The notes beneath the pieces were generated by a model. That model worked only from the letters and a program-made list of their open reading frames with translations, was not told the origin of the DNA and ran no database searches. Of a stretch of DNA of 63,588 nucleotides, positions 25,301 to 40,300 are shown one piece after another; the stretch's first letter is position 1, and the number at the start of each line of letters is the position of its first letter. Made by a program: the position numbers and the translations under genes. Source of the DNA: an uncultured Gammaproteobacteria bacterium (GTDB lineage Bacteria > Pseudomonadota > Gammaproteobacteria > Arenicellales > JAANXG01); NCBI GenBank assembly GCA_947259175.1, contig CAMYKW010000020.1:1-63588 (forward strand). The letters are read 5' to 3'.

Positions 25301-28300
25301 CTCTCCGGGCGCGGCGCGGATGCCGAGGCCACCGTGGCGCCTACCATCCAGGCCTTCATCGGTGACGGTAAAACCGTCAACGCCAACGGTTTGGTTGACG
25401 TCAGCGCCCGCGGCGTGGTGCATGCCGATGCCAGCGCCACCGGGGCCGGTGGCGGGGTGCTGGACGTCGGCGCATCCATCGCCGAAGCCAAAGTCGATCC
25501 GACCATCACCGCCAAAGTGGGTGACAACGCCAACGTGACCGCCGGGACACTGAATGTGCGCGCCACCCAGACCTATCCGACCGGCGGAAATTCGGCGCAA
25601 TCGGACTCGGTGGCCTCTTCCGGCAGCCTCATCGGCGTCACCGCGAGTTCCAGCGAGGCGGAATCCCAAGGCCTGGTGCGGAGCTTTGTCGGCGACAACA
25701 GCACGCTGCGCATCGGCGACAGCCTATCCATTACCGCCAGCGGCAGCAGCAAACAGCACGCCGAGGTGTCCGGCATCACCATCGGCGGTGTCCTGGCGCT
25801 CGGTTTCAACAACGCCGATGCCATCTCCGGGGTGGACACCGCGGCTTTTCTGGGTCACAACGTCGACGTCGCCGGCGGTGCCGACATCGGCGGTGTGACG
25901 GACGGTCAGCAATACTGGGTCCAGTTTGACGACGAGCGTGACTTCACCGCGGCCGACGTCCATCTGGCCAATGACACCATCACGTTGTTTGCCGGCCACG
26001 GTCTGGCCACCGGCGACGCCGTCGCCTACCAGGATGTGACCGGCGGCGCGGGCGCACCGCTGAGAGTAATGTTCGCCAACGAGACGCCGATCGGCAACGG
26101 CCAAACCCTGTATGCCATCGCCGTCGGCGCGGACAAGATCAAGCTGGCCCAGTCCGCAGCCGACGCCAATGCGGGCAATGCGCTGAACCTGAGCAACGCC
26201 GGCGGCAACCACCGGCTCACCCTGCTGAATCCCCGCCAGATCAAACTGGTGACGGTGGATTTCGACAACCAGGCCAATCCCGTCACGCCCACGGACCTGG
26301 ATGCCGCGGTGGCGCAAGGCTCCCGCCACACGCTGACGTCGACGCTGTTCGGTGGCTTCAAAGAGTTGCAGTTCGATCCCGCCGCGGCGGTGGACAGCAC
26401 CCGGGAGACCATCAACCTGGGATCCGACCATGGCCTGGTGGAAGGGCAGGTGGTGACCTACAGTCGCGGGACCGGCCCGAACCTCACCATCGCGGCGGTG
26501 GGCGTCGAGGACAACTACGCCGAGGCCAGCGCGGGCGGCGGCGGCATCATCTCCGGCCAGTCGGCGGATGCCGACACCCGCATGACCAGCGCGACCCGGG
26601 CTTATATTGCCAACGCGACGAACAATAATCCAAACAAAACCGTTGCCATCAACGTCAACGAAATCGATATCGACGCCCAGCACACCGCCAAAGTCAACGG
26701 CGTCACCGACAGTATTTCCGCCAGCGTCGTCGGTGGCAGCGGCGCCAACGTCGACAACAGTGTGACCAGCACGGTCGAGGCCTCGATCGGCGACTACGTT
26801 GACATTACCGCCACCGATGTCGATGTCGATGCCCTGAATATCACCAAGAAACCGGAGCTGTCGGACTATAACGCCCAGGCGGGCGCCGGCGGCGTGATCG
26901 CCGGTTCCGCCGGCGAAAGTGTGACCACAATCGCCAACACCACGGAAGCCACGGTAGGCGATGACGCAACAATCACCATCGGCGGGTCGCTGTTCGACCC
27001 GGGCACGTTCAGCCTCAATGCCGTCAACGAGCTCGATGCCCACGACAAGGTCAAGAACGAAGCGTACGGCGCCATCGCCGGTGCCGGTGCGGGTTCGATC
27101 ATTCGCGCCGGTGTCGACCCGTTCAGCGGTGGATCGGCGAGCGAGACGGCGGACAACAATCCGTACAAGACGCTGGCGGCGATCGGCGACGACACCACCG
27201 TGGATGCCATCGGCGAGGTGGTGCTGTCGGCCCGCACCGACGCCGAGGTGACGGTCCACGCCCAGGTTATCACCGGCGGTCTGGCCGCCGCAGGCACCGT
27301 GGATTCCGAGGCCAATGTCCATTCCAGCAATACCGTCGCCCTGGGCAGCAACGCGCACATCATCGCGCTGGGCAACGTCCACCTGCTGGCGGGCAAGGAC
27401 GTGGACGGCACCCGCAACCGCATCGACCTGGAGTCCATCGGCGACGAGTTGAACGCCTCCGCGGTGCCGATCTCCTCGCTCAACGCCAAGGGCGAGATCC
27501 TGTACCGGGCCAATGTCCATGTCGGCACAGACGCCGTCATCGACTCCGCGCGCAGCGTCAACCTGGTGGCCGAGAAGGATGCCATCAACCTGATCACCGC
27601 CCAGGGCTTCGGCAAGAACTGGCTGGCCGCGGTGGCCGGCGCGATCGATTCGCTGTTCGGCGCCGACGGCATGTCCGGCGAATTTGCCAGCGGCGACACC
27701 GACATGCGTATTCTCACCGGTGTCGATGTCGACGGCACGGTGAATGTCGGCACCCAGCGCAATCAGGTCCTGGAGTTCGCCGCGGACGGATCGGTGGTGG
27801 CCGACAGCGGCGACATCGAGTTCACTATCACCCGCGAGTCGCTGGCTTCGAACCTGTTCGGGCTGAAGACCTACTACCAGAACATGCAGGCCCAGTACGC
27901 CGGCGACACCGCCGCCGTCGCGGCGTGGCAGGTGGAGATCGACGAGATCAATTCCCAGCTGGCCGAGCTGGAACTCGCTTTGCCGCCGTTCGTGTTCGAC
28001 GTCGCCGACATAAGCGGCAACACCATCGATCTCGGCGTGGAGTACGGCTGGGAGAACGATGTTGAAGTCATTTACGACAACGGCGGCAATGCCAGCATCG
28101 GCGGGCTCACCGATGACGATGGGACAACGAAGTACTTCGTCAAGCGCATCAACGCCACCGAGCTGCAACTGGCCGACGCCGCCGGCGGCGGCGCGATCAC
28201 GCTGACGCCGGCGGGATCGACCACCGGCCACAGCCTGAAGGCGGTCGGCCAGAGCGTGTTTCTCTCGCCCGACGTCGATTTCATCAACCTGGCGCCGATC

Positions 28301-31300
28301 CACGCCCAGTCCGGGGTCATCAACGTGGTGGGCAACTACTTCATCGGCGGCGGCGTGCTGAATGCACCGTCCGATGTGGCGGTGCGGGTGACCAACGGCG
28401 CCAACCAGAATCTGCGCGTGACCAGCGTCACCATACCCGAGAGCGCCGGCGGTTTTATCCTGTTCAACCAGAATCAGGTGGCCACCAATTCGTTCATCAA
28501 TACCCTGAACCAGGGCGCGCCGGAATCGGCCGCGTTCACGACCATCGACGCCGGTGCCACCACCGTCACCACCACCCAGGGCGAAACGGCGAGCCAGGAG
28601 GTGCAGCGCATCCGGATCGTGCCCGATGCCCAGATCACCGTCAGCCATGAAGGCTCGTCCAACGTGGTGATCAACGCCGCGGATTCGAAAGGCACGGTAG
28701 AGTCCAACCTGAACGCGGCGTTTGCCGGCGATGTCACCGTGGTCAAGACCAACACCACCCAGGGGCAGGTCTGGTTCGACATCACGTTCGACTCGACCGG
28801 GAACAAGGACACTATCCAGATCGTCAGCGGCCCGGCGGTCGCCGAAACCCTTGACGACGGCCAGTCCGACGTCAGCGAGGTGCAGGAGATCAATCCGGGC
28901 AGCGCCGGCAAGGTGCAGCTCAAGGTGGCGGGTGGGACCACCGGCGAATTGGATGTCACCGCCAATGCATCGACGGTCGAAGGCGCGCTTGACCCGCTGG
29001 TGCCCGGTGGCGTCACGGTCGTCGGTAATGATGATACCGGCACGGGTCTCGCGCCATGGAAAATCACATTCAACAACCCGGGCGACCAGTTGCCGATCAA
29101 GATCATCCCCGAGGGGCCGAAGATCGAGATCACCAACACCTTCGATCCGGAAGGCGCCGCGGCGCTCAACGCCGGTCTGCTGAATGCGCGGCCGACCGAC
29201 CTCGAAGTGGTCGGTGAGGCGATCCGCAACGACAAAGGCGAACTCATCCAGTTGAAGGGCATCGAGAACCTGCGCGGTTCGCTCAAGCTCGCCTCCGTAG
29301 GCAACGTGCTGATCCAGGCGCCGATCGTCGCCGGGGTGATCGACATCTCGGCGGGCCAGGACTTCGTGCTCAACATTCCCGACATCGACGGCGACGGCCT
29401 GCCGGACCCGATCGCCCATATCGGCGGCTCACCGGTATCACACTTCGCGGCTGTCAGGGCCTCTGTAGAGCTGCCGAGCAACTTTGTCGTTAATACGGAT
29501 ACGAAAGCCGACGATTTCCAGTCGTATACCCAGCCCAATCAAACTGGTCAGCCTGATGTCAGTGGGCAAGTAACCACCGCATTAGGCAAGGGAGCCAACA
29601 GCCCCGGTATTTTTGCCGGCAACCGCGTCTCCATCAGTGCGCCGATCCTGAACATCAACGGCCTGATCCAGAGCGGCGAAGGCAGCTACGATGTCACCAT
29701 CAACGTCGCCCAGGCCACCATCGACGATTTCGAACGCCGTTACCAGAACAACAACGAGGGGCCATACTTCGACGTCACCGCCGGTGTGACCACCAACGCC
29801 GATGCCGGTGCAATCGGTGTGCTGTATGACGCCGAGAACGACCGCTTCGAGATCCACAATGTGCGCGCCGAAGGCGGCCGCGTCGATCTGTTCGGCCGCG
29901 TCCTGAGCACCGGCACCGGCCGCATCGAGGCGTTCTCCGGCTACAGCCACGTGACCGTGAACAACCCGACCACAGCCACCGTGGGCGGCAAACCCATCGA
30001 CCTTTTGCTGAAGAACATCGATACCGGATCGGGAACCGAGGGCAGTATCAAGTTCGTCGACACCGCGTTCAACTTCCTGTTCGACACCAACGGTGACGGC
30101 GTCGGCGACACGGCGGCGCTTACCCACCCAATGGTCACCGAGTACCGGCACGGGCTCGACGGCGACTTGCAGATCCGCCGCTATCTGTTGCCCGACGTGC
30201 CCGGCACCACGCCGGGCACGGAAACGCCGATACCGGCCAACACGCTGGGCCCGGGCGGCAGCCCGCTGGCGGCGGCGGAAACCCTGACCGACGACCGGAC
30301 CACGCAATACGATCCGCTGCAGGGCCTGACCTACACCTTCAAGACCGGACGGGTCGGGGCTGATATTTACGAACGATACTGGTTCAAGTCGGGCTGGCTG
30401 GGAATCGATGCCTTCGCCAAGGATCCGGACGAAATCTCCAGAGAGACCTCGCGCATCGCCGACTTCGACGGCGACGGTGTCCCCGATTTGACGGCGTTGC
30501 TCGATGGCGAGTTTGTCGGGCTGGATTCCGGTTTCTCCGCCGATTACCGCTACACGTTCGAGAAGAGAACCGTCGGCAGCGAACTGGAGACCCACTACGA
30601 GGAGCACGATTCGGAGACCGACGCCTGGGGCACCACCACCTACACCTGGCATCAGATCGTCGAACAGGGGTTCAAGGAGCTCAACACGCACACCATCCAG
30701 GCCGACCACCCCATCGACATCGAGTTCATCGGTCATGACGAGGGCCGGGTCGATGTCTCCTCCAACAGCAGCGTCCTGATCAAGGGCAACGTGCAGAACG
30801 CGACGGGTACCACCAACATCACCAGCAGCCAGGGTGCGATCATCCAGATCAACGATGCGGCGGTGATCAGCGGTGAGGACATCAACCTGAACGCTGCCAC
30901 CGGCATCCATGCCAAGACCCCGGTCACCCCGAGCCGGCCGGGGGCCGAGTCGACCGGGGAGGGCCGCTATGTGCAGACCAACCTGAGCGACGGGGGTGCG
31001 GGCACCTTGAGCGCCATCACCACCAATGGCGACATCCATATCGATGAGATCTCCGGCAGCCTGTATGTTGACAATGTGAGCACCTTCAACGGTGACGTGG
31101 TGCTGCGCGCCAACAACGACATCCTGGCGCAGGACGGTGCCGACGCCGGCACCGAGACGATCATTCGCGGCGGATTCATCGATCTCACCGCCGAGATCGG
31201 ATCCATCGGCGACTCGTCGAACACGCTGTACATCGACAGCGGCTGGGACGTGGGCAGTCACGGGTTGTCGGCGGTGGCCACCGGCATCATCAACGTCAGC

Positions 31301-34300
31301 GAACAGACCGGCAATCTGTTGTTGGTGCGCGCCCACACCTCGCCCACCAGCGACGTCCATATCAGCCTCAGCGCCTCGAGCAGCGGCGATCTGATTGATG
31401 TCAATACCGACGCCAACCGCGATACCCGCACCGAAACGGCGCTGCTCGAGCTCTACGACGACATGCGCGCCTTCGGCCGCTCGGCGGACGACAAGATCCT
31501 CGACAGCATCGATGCCTACGAGAGCCTCAAGGTCAACGCCTACAGCGACTACTGGCAGCTGCGCATGACCCAGCCCCACGATGCGCTGGACGTCAACGTC
31601 AGTGCAGCCATCTCCACCGGCCAGTATTACGTCATCAAGGTGGACGACGACACCATCCGGCTAGCGAGAAGCTTTAGTGACGCGAATGCCGGCAATGCGA
31701 TCGATATCGCCGCCGGCAGCCCCGCCGATACCGGCCACGGCATCTCCGATCCAAGCGCCACGTTCAACGCCGTCGCCGGCGTCGATACCGCGGCCAATAC
31801 CTTGAGCCTTGGCGGTGGGCACGCCCTGACCGACGGCGATGCCGTGACCTACCTCGCGACCGGGGCGTCGCTCATCGGTGGATTGAGCGAGGGGCAGACT
31901 TACTATGTCGACGTCGACGATACCGACACCAACAAGGTGACGCTGTACACCGACGCCGCGCTCAGCGCAGCGGTGGCCCTGAACGGCGCCGGTAATGGCA
32001 GTCACCGGCTATACGCCTTGTCGACCTTCAATGCATCCACCGGGGTCAGCGGTTCGGCGGATGAAATCACGCTGAGCAACCACGGGCTCGACACCGGGGA
32101 TGCGGTTTTCTACAGCGTCGGCGCCTCCGACACGCCGCTGTCCGAAGTCACCCGCAGCGACCTGCAGGATGGCGGCACCTTCTACGTGAAAAAGGTCGGC
32201 GCCGACGAGGTCGAGCTGTATACCGACCAGGCCCTGACCTCGAAGCTTGATCTGAGCGGGCTGGGAACAGGCGCCCAGCATCAGCTCTACAGCGGTGATC
32301 CGGAGTTGGGCTTGTTCGATCCCACCGACGGAGCCGTGGTTGATCTTGGCAACGATACCATCACCTTGAACACCGCCAGTTGGAACGCGCTGACCGACGG
32401 CGATGCGGTGGTCTACCACAGCCTGATCTACGACGCCGGCTACACGTTTGCTTTCAACCCCGCCGAGCGCGCCCAGCTGGACGCGTACTATCGGCCTATC
32501 CTCGCCGCGCAACTATCCCTGCCAGCCAACGATGCGGCAGTCGATACGGCGGTTGACAATGCGATTCTGGCCGACGAACTCAAGCGCGATGCCGAGTACA
32601 AAACTCTGCACGCGATCTACGGTACGATCGGCAACGCCGCCGCAATCGCGGATCTGGCCGATCCCAACCCGGGCGACTTCGATCCGGGTTTTGACCACGA
32701 CCCGAACGTATACGATGCGAACTTCGACTTTGTCGCGGACTACAGTCTCAACATCTCCGTCGCCCAGAGCCACTTCAGCGTCGCGGGCGGCGTGCACTAC
32801 GTCGACCTCGGCGTGGAGACCCTGGAGGATGGGCAGGCCATCGTCTACCAGCAGGGGGTGACGAGTTTTGACGACGACACCCCGGTCTCGATTCCCGGCC
32901 TGAACGATGGCGCTACCTACTACGTCAAGCGCCATCCGACCGAGGCCGACACCTACCGGCTGTACACGAACGCCGACCTCAGCACCGGTCCGGTCACCAT
33001 CAATGCTGCGGTGACCGGCGAGGAGCACACCTTTGACGTCACCGTCCTGGGTACTTTCCACAGCACCTTCGGTTCGGCGCAGATCAGCGGCGACGAGATC
33101 GACATCGGTCGCCATCTCTACTCCGAAGGGCAGGCGGTGGTCTACCACAATGGCGGCAGTACCGACATCGGTGGTCTCGTCGACGGTGAGACCTACTACG
33201 TGAAACTCGGTTCAGGCGGAGGCCAGATTCAGCTGGCCACGGACCAATTGGACCTGGGTGGTACCGTGGTGACGTTGGGCGCGGTAGCCGGCAACGGCCA
33301 CTACCTGGCCGATGGTGATGCGCTGGCCAAGCGCAGCAAGTGGAGCCACTCCAAGCTGACCAATTCCGTCAGTCCGGGTCTTTTAAAGCCCACCGGCGAT
33401 ACCCAAGCGGTGCAGGAGGACGGGCCGTTCTCCAATATTATCGGCAACAACGTGTTTATCACCGTGCCGATGGGCGGCATCGGCTCCGTCGGAGCGCCGA
33501 TCACCGTCGACCTGCCCTTGAGCGGCAGCCTGGACGACGCCACCAAGATCGCGTTTGCCGCGGCGGAGCGCGACGATCTGACCTTCTACGACGGCGCCAA
33601 CGGCAACGGCAACGTGCTGCCGCAGAGCAACCTCGCCTCGGCGCAGAGCCTCGTCATCGAGGTCAAGGAGGACATCGACGTCGAGGCCGGCGGGCTGATC
33701 TGGATAAACACCCAGGACCATGTGTTCCTGGGCTCGGAGATCGACATCCAGCTCGACCAGTTGACCGCGGGCACCGAGGTGCGCATCAAGGGTGCGACGG
33801 GCATCTTCAACGGCACCCCGGGGGCCGACGTCTACAACGTGCGCGGCGGCGACACCATCCTGGAGGCCGGCGACGACGATATCGGCAGCGCCGCCGAACC
33901 GCTGCTGATCGATCTGTTGCCGGGCGCCAAACTCATCGCCCGGGCGGGTATTGAAGGTTCACCTGCAGACATCTGGATCACCGAGATCGACGGTGATCTC
34001 AACCTCGATACGGTCTTTTCCAACAACACGGTGACCCTGGTGTCCCATGGCTCGATCCTCGACGCCATCAACGACGATGCGGTCAACATCCAGACCAACC
34101 AGTTGAATCTCACCGCGGCCACCGGCGGGTCGGGTTCCATCGGTGAATCCGGCAACCACCTCGACATCGACCTGCAGGACGGCAGCGTGCTCAACGCGGA
34201 CACCCTGGGCGCCGCCGGCAACACCGGAAACGACATTTTCATCACCGAAGCCGCCGGCAACCTGCGCGTCGGCCTGGTCAGCGCCAAGGGCGATGTCTTT

Positions 34301-37300
34301 CTCAAGGCCGATTCTTCCATTCTCGACACCGACGACGACGATCTCAGCGCGGTCGCCAATGTCGCAGGCAACAACATCACCTTCGAGTCCACCTTTGGCG
34401 GCGTCGGCCAAAGCGGTCAGGATTTCGATATCGACTCGTCTAAATATGTGCAGGGCGTTTTGACCCTGACCAGTGAGCTGGATTCGCATGTACGCGAGAC
34501 GGCCAATGACCTGTGGCTGAATACGGTGAGCGTGCCGGCGGGAACCGCCTTTATCATCGCACCGTTGGGACAGATCCTGAACGGAAACCTGAACCCGTTT
34601 CCGGCGGCCAACAGCTACAACGTGCTTTCCGGCAACGTCTACCTGTTCGCCTCCGGCGACATCGGCAAGCAGAACAAGACCATCGCCACCAAGGTCGGCG
34701 CGATCAAGGCCCTGTCCACCGCCGGGCAGGTCTGGGTCGACAATGACGGCGATCTGACCGTGGGCGGCAGCTTCAACGCCAATCCCTTCGGCATCGCTGC
34801 CGGCGGCTCGATCACGGTCACGGCATCGAGTCCGGTGGTGCAGCAACAGAGCATCATCTCCAACGACTCCATAATGCTCATTGCTTACGATGACAACCTC
34901 GACGGCGGCGGCGCCGGCATGGAACCGGACGATTTGACCGTCAAGGCGCTGGACCTGGCCGGCAACCCGCTGTTTCTCAAGGCCCGTAACGACATTACTC
35001 TGTTGGCGGGTGATGACCTGATCATCGAGAGCGGCGCCACCCTCGAGGCCGGCGGCACCATCGAGCTGCAGGGCGACAATCAATCCGACAAGCCGGGTGA
35101 GCCGGCGACGCCGCTCAATGTCGATCCGTCAGGCAGCACCCTGACGATAGCGGGAACGCTGACAGCGCCGACGATCACCATCCGCGGCGAGAGCGACCGG
35201 GACGTCATCGATATCACCGGCACATTGACGGCCCAGTGGCCCTGGACTGCAGGGACCTGGCCGTTCGACGGCAGCCACGGCGCCGCAGCGCTAACGTATC
35301 CGGGTGTGCTACCGGCGGCGTCCGCGGTCAATATTCAAGGCGAAGGCGACAACGACCAGATCAACATCCGGGGCAACGTCGGCGCCGATCAAATCACCCT
35401 CCACGGCGATGCCATTGCCGGCGTCGGCGGCGCGGGGAGCGACGGTGAAGACGCCATCAAGGTCCTGGGAAGCGCTGCTGTCGGTGATGCCACCACCACC
35501 ACCTTGACCATTCGCGGCGGTGGCGAAGCCGACGTCATTGACCTGTGGGGCACGGTGACTGCATCGAACATCGTTATTCACGGCGATGCCGGCAACGACG
35601 TCATCTCGCTGAACCCGGAGAACGCCGACGGCCACGTGCTGTCCCTGGACGGCGATGTCGATATCTTCGGCGGCGGCGGCGATGACGACATCGTCGTCAA
35701 CAAACTGCATACGCTCGATAAAGCCAACAAGTTCGTCCCCGGCACCAACAGCGCCAATCCCGCTCGCGACATGGTGCAAATCGACGGCGAAGGCGGCACC
35801 GATGACGTCACCATCAATATCACCGGCGGCGCCACCGACTATCTGATCAATGTTCACGACTCCGGCGCCGCGGACGACGGCATCGACTCCCTGACCATCA
35901 ACGCCACGAACGATGTCGACACCTTCCTGCTGCGCAAGAGTGTCGACGGCATCGGCATGGTGGCCAAGGTCGATGGCATTTACGTACCCGGCGTGGGCAT
36001 GACCGCGGACGGCGCCACCGCGGGTTTTGCATCGGACCATGTCGAGCGGGTCAACTACGACGAGACCATCAACGCGCGGGTGCGCATCAATGCGTTCGGC
36101 GGCGACGACAGTTTCTTTGTCGACGACAACGCGGCGATTACCACCATCGACGGCGGCACCGGCGCGGACTATTTCCAGATCGGCCAGATCTTCCGCTCCG
36201 AGCGCGATGCCCGTGCCGGGGTCGCCCCCGAGGATCTGTTCGACACCGTGGAGACCACCCTGGGTTTTCTGACCCACGGCATCACCCTGCCGATGACCAT
36301 CTACGGCGGCGACGGCAACGACCTGTTCCAGGTGTATCACAACCAGGCGGTGCTGCGGCTGGAAGGCGGCAATGACGACGACACCTTCGTGGTGCGCGCG
36401 TTCGTCATTCTGGACGACTTCGCCAAGCAGGCGATGACCCAGATCAACAGCGGCCGCGGTGCGGACAACATTCAGTATGCGATCAACGCCCCGGTGAGCA
36501 TCGACGGCGGCGACGGCTTCGATACCGTGGTGGTTATCGGCACCGAGTTGCACGACAACTTCGTGATTACCAGAGACGGCGTGTTCGGCGCCGGTCTGTT
36601 CGTCGAATTCAGCAATACCGAGCGGCTGGAGGTCGACGCGATGGAAGGCGACGATCATTTCTTTGTGCTCAGCACCAGCGACAAGATGGTCACCGAGTTG
36701 ATCGGCAATCTGGGCAGCGACACCTTCGACATCTCCGGTGATGTGAGCGGCCGCATCGTGAGCGACGATCTGGGCGGCTTGAGCGGCGTCATCCGCCACG
36801 TGGCCACCAGCGACGATCGCGCTTATAACGGCATCGTTGTCGAAGATATCGTGCTGCGCGCGGCGCAGAGCGACGTACCCCAGGTGATCCTGACCCCCAC
36901 CGACGGTCACACCCAGGTTGACGAAGGCGGGCCCGACGACAGCTACAAGATTCGCCTTGCCAGCCGGCCGGTCGACGATGTCTATCTCACCGTGTCCGCG
37001 GCGATCCCGCTGCTGGGCGGCACCGCGGCGACTACGGGCGCCGGGGTCAATGTGTCGACCGGCATCAACCCCGGGCGCCGTGCGCTGGTATTGAAGTTCA
37101 CCCCGGACAACTGGGATCAAGACCAGGAAGTCACCGTTTCCGCGATCGATGACGACGTCGAGGAAGGGCACGCGGAGGTCGAGATCAGTCACAGCACCAT
37201 TGCCGCCGACCGGGTTGAATCGTTCGACGGCAGCAACGTCAGTGCGGACACCGTTTCTTTGACCGACCACGGCTTCGTCACCGGGCATCAGGTGCTGTAT

Positions 37301-40300
37301 GTCGCCGGCGGCGGCGCGACCAGTGATGTGCTCGAATCGGGTGCGGTCTACTACGTTATCGAGGGGGCGACCGACGATACTTTCAAACTGGCGCTGACCC
37401 TGGAGGATGCCCGCGCCGGGAACGCGATTGCCGATCTGGGCACGTTCACCGGCGCCGATCACGAGCTGGTGGCGCAGAACGGCTACGACGGCATCGCCAT
37501 TCAGAACCTCAGGTTGCTGCTGCGGGACAACGACGCGCCGGGCCTGGTGATTGATCAATCCGACAACGACACCGACGTGCTCGAGAGTGGGGCGACGCTG
37601 AGTACGGACAGTTATGACATCCGGCTGCCTTCCGATCCCGGTGAAGCGATCACCGTGCAGTTGGCGCTTAATGACGGCGATGGCGGCCAGTTGTCGCTCA
37701 CCGACGCGGGTGGCAATCACCTGGTTGACGCCAATGGCCAAACGCTGACTACGCTCGCCTTCGATTCCGGAAACTGGGATCAGGCGCAAACGGTATTTGT
37801 CACCGGTGTCGAAGACGGCGCGGCGGAGGGCACGCACGAAGCGCGCATTATCCATTCGCTGTTCAAGGCCAACGGCGACCCGGTGACCCGGCTTTACAAC
37901 AACGCCGAACAGGTACCGGTTGTGGTGGAGCTGGACGTGACCATTCGCGATGAGGTCGGTGTCGAGGTCCTGCAGAGCAACGACTCCACGTTCGTCATCG
38001 CCGGCGCGCAGGGGGATGCGGACGGTGACGGCCTCGACGACAATCAGGACAGCTACCAGGTGCGTCTGACCAGCGAACCGGCGGCAAACGTCACCATTTC
38101 CGTGCTTTCCGATGGCCTGTCCACCGTGGCTCCCGCCAGCTTGACGTTTGGGCCCGGCGACTGGAATGTCTTCCAGACGGTGACGGTGACGGCGGTGGAC
38201 AACCCGGACGTGCCGGTGAGCGAGCTCAGCTTCCCGCCGGCGCCGCAGCGGCTGGACGATATCGACGGACCGTTGACGCTTTGGGGCGGCAACAAGCCGG
38301 GCACGGTGCGCACCCTGGCGGTGGCGGTGACGCTGCCCAGCGAAACCGACGCCTATAACCCGGATGGATCGGTGGACGGCGTGAATGGTCTGGATGTTGC
38401 GGTGAGCATAGCGCCCAACGGGATGCCGCTGGCCGACATCAAGGCCGATGTCGAGGATTTCCCCGGTATTACTTATCTTGCCATTGTCGATCAAGGCGTG
38501 ATCGTCGAGCAGCGGTTGATTTCGGCGGTCGATGATGTGAGCGGTGTGGTGACCGTCAACGAGGCCTGGGACGTCGCCCCGGCCCCGGGCGACGCGTTTG
38601 CGATTTTGTTCCGCAGCCGCACATTCGATGCGGTGGAGGCGGAGCAGATCGACGTCGCCAATGTGTTCAATACCCTGAGTCCGTCCAATGACGTTGGCTT
38701 TCTGACCGGCGGTAACGCCGGCGTGGACATCGATCCGGCCGTGGGCGGCAACGTCGATTACAACAACGAATCGATCACCGTGATCACCGGCCAGGCGTTC
38801 GCGACGGGCCAGGCGGTGTTTTACAGCAACGGCGATGCTGATTTGAGTATCGGCGTGGGTGGCTCGGAGTCCCTGGAGCAGGGAAGCCCCTACTACGTTA
38901 TCGCCGGGGCGTGGAATCCTGCCTCCGGGGAACAGCTGATCCAGTTGGCCGCGTCGCGCAGCGATGCGCTCGACGGCACGAAGATCGATCTGACCCCGGT
39001 GGCGAACATCGGCGGCATCCACAGGATTCAGAGCTTCGGCGCGCTGACCGGTCTGAACATGTCGGGTGACCGGGTGATCGGTGTGGGCGGCGACGTTCGC
39101 CCCGGCGGCATCACCTATGCCGATCTCGAGGTGCTGGAGATCTTTCTCGGCAAGGGCAACGACACCTTCACCGTGGACAGCACCGATGAGCGGCGACCGG
39201 ACGGCACTATGACCAACACGATCATCCACGGCGGCGGCAATTCGACGTTGCGTCAGCTTGCGGTGAGCTTGGAATTCACCTCAACCGGGGACCTGAAGGC
39301 GGTCGCGCCGGCGTCCGGTATCGGTTGGGTGGACGCGGGCTTTGCCGCCGAGCAGTGGGTGCGGGTGCAATTTGCCGAGACCGAATCGACCGGGGACGAG
39401 AACGTATCGTTTGATGCCAGGGTCGTATCCGTTGAAGCGGGCAACCTGGTGCTCGACTTAGGCCCCTACGAGCTCCTGATCAGGGCGTATTTCGAGGCGC
39501 ACACCAACCCGAGCGGGACGGTCACCGCGATCGACGGGCAAGGCGGCGATCCGCTCACGGGCGGCGACACCATCACCGTCAATGGCGGCGGTGGTGCGGA
39601 TTCACCGCTGGTGATCTACGGCGATACCTCGGCCGATCTGGGCCGCTATATCGCCTATCACGGTGGGGAACAAACCGGTCAGCAGGTCACGGGTTCGCTC
39701 GCCATCCAGCACGCCGCTGGTGAGAGCACCGTGAGTTCGGCGGTCAACAGCCTGCTTGACTGGCTCGACGAGGGCTTTACCGCGGATCAGGTGGTACGGG
39801 TTGAAGTCGAGGATGCGGCCAGCGGCAGTGCGGCTAGGTTCTATAAGGACTATGTCGTCAAGGCGGCAACCGGCGACAGCCTGATTCTCCACGACCCCGG
39901 CAATACGGCGGTGGGGCTTTTTGATCCATCGATCGTGGATCCGGTGGTCACCGTCACCGTGGTGAGTGCCCAGCGCACCGTCAGTTCGTTTGACGACGGC
40001 GCCAACCAGATCACCGTGGACCATGCAGATTTCGCCGATCTCGTGATTGGCGATGGATCCAAGGTCTATCTGGGCATCGTCGACCAGCCGCGCGTCGCCT
40101 TGGGCGAGGACAACGGTGGGGAGGTGTTTGTCGGCACCCTGACCGGGGCGGCGACGGAGAAGGTCATCAGCCGCTTGTTTGCCGACTGGGTGGCCACCCT
40201 GGAAACGGGCGCGGATCTGAGCGGGGTCGAGGAACTGCTCTATGGTCAGGGCATCGATCCGTATGTGGGCATCCTCGATAGTAACGGCAATATCCTGTCC

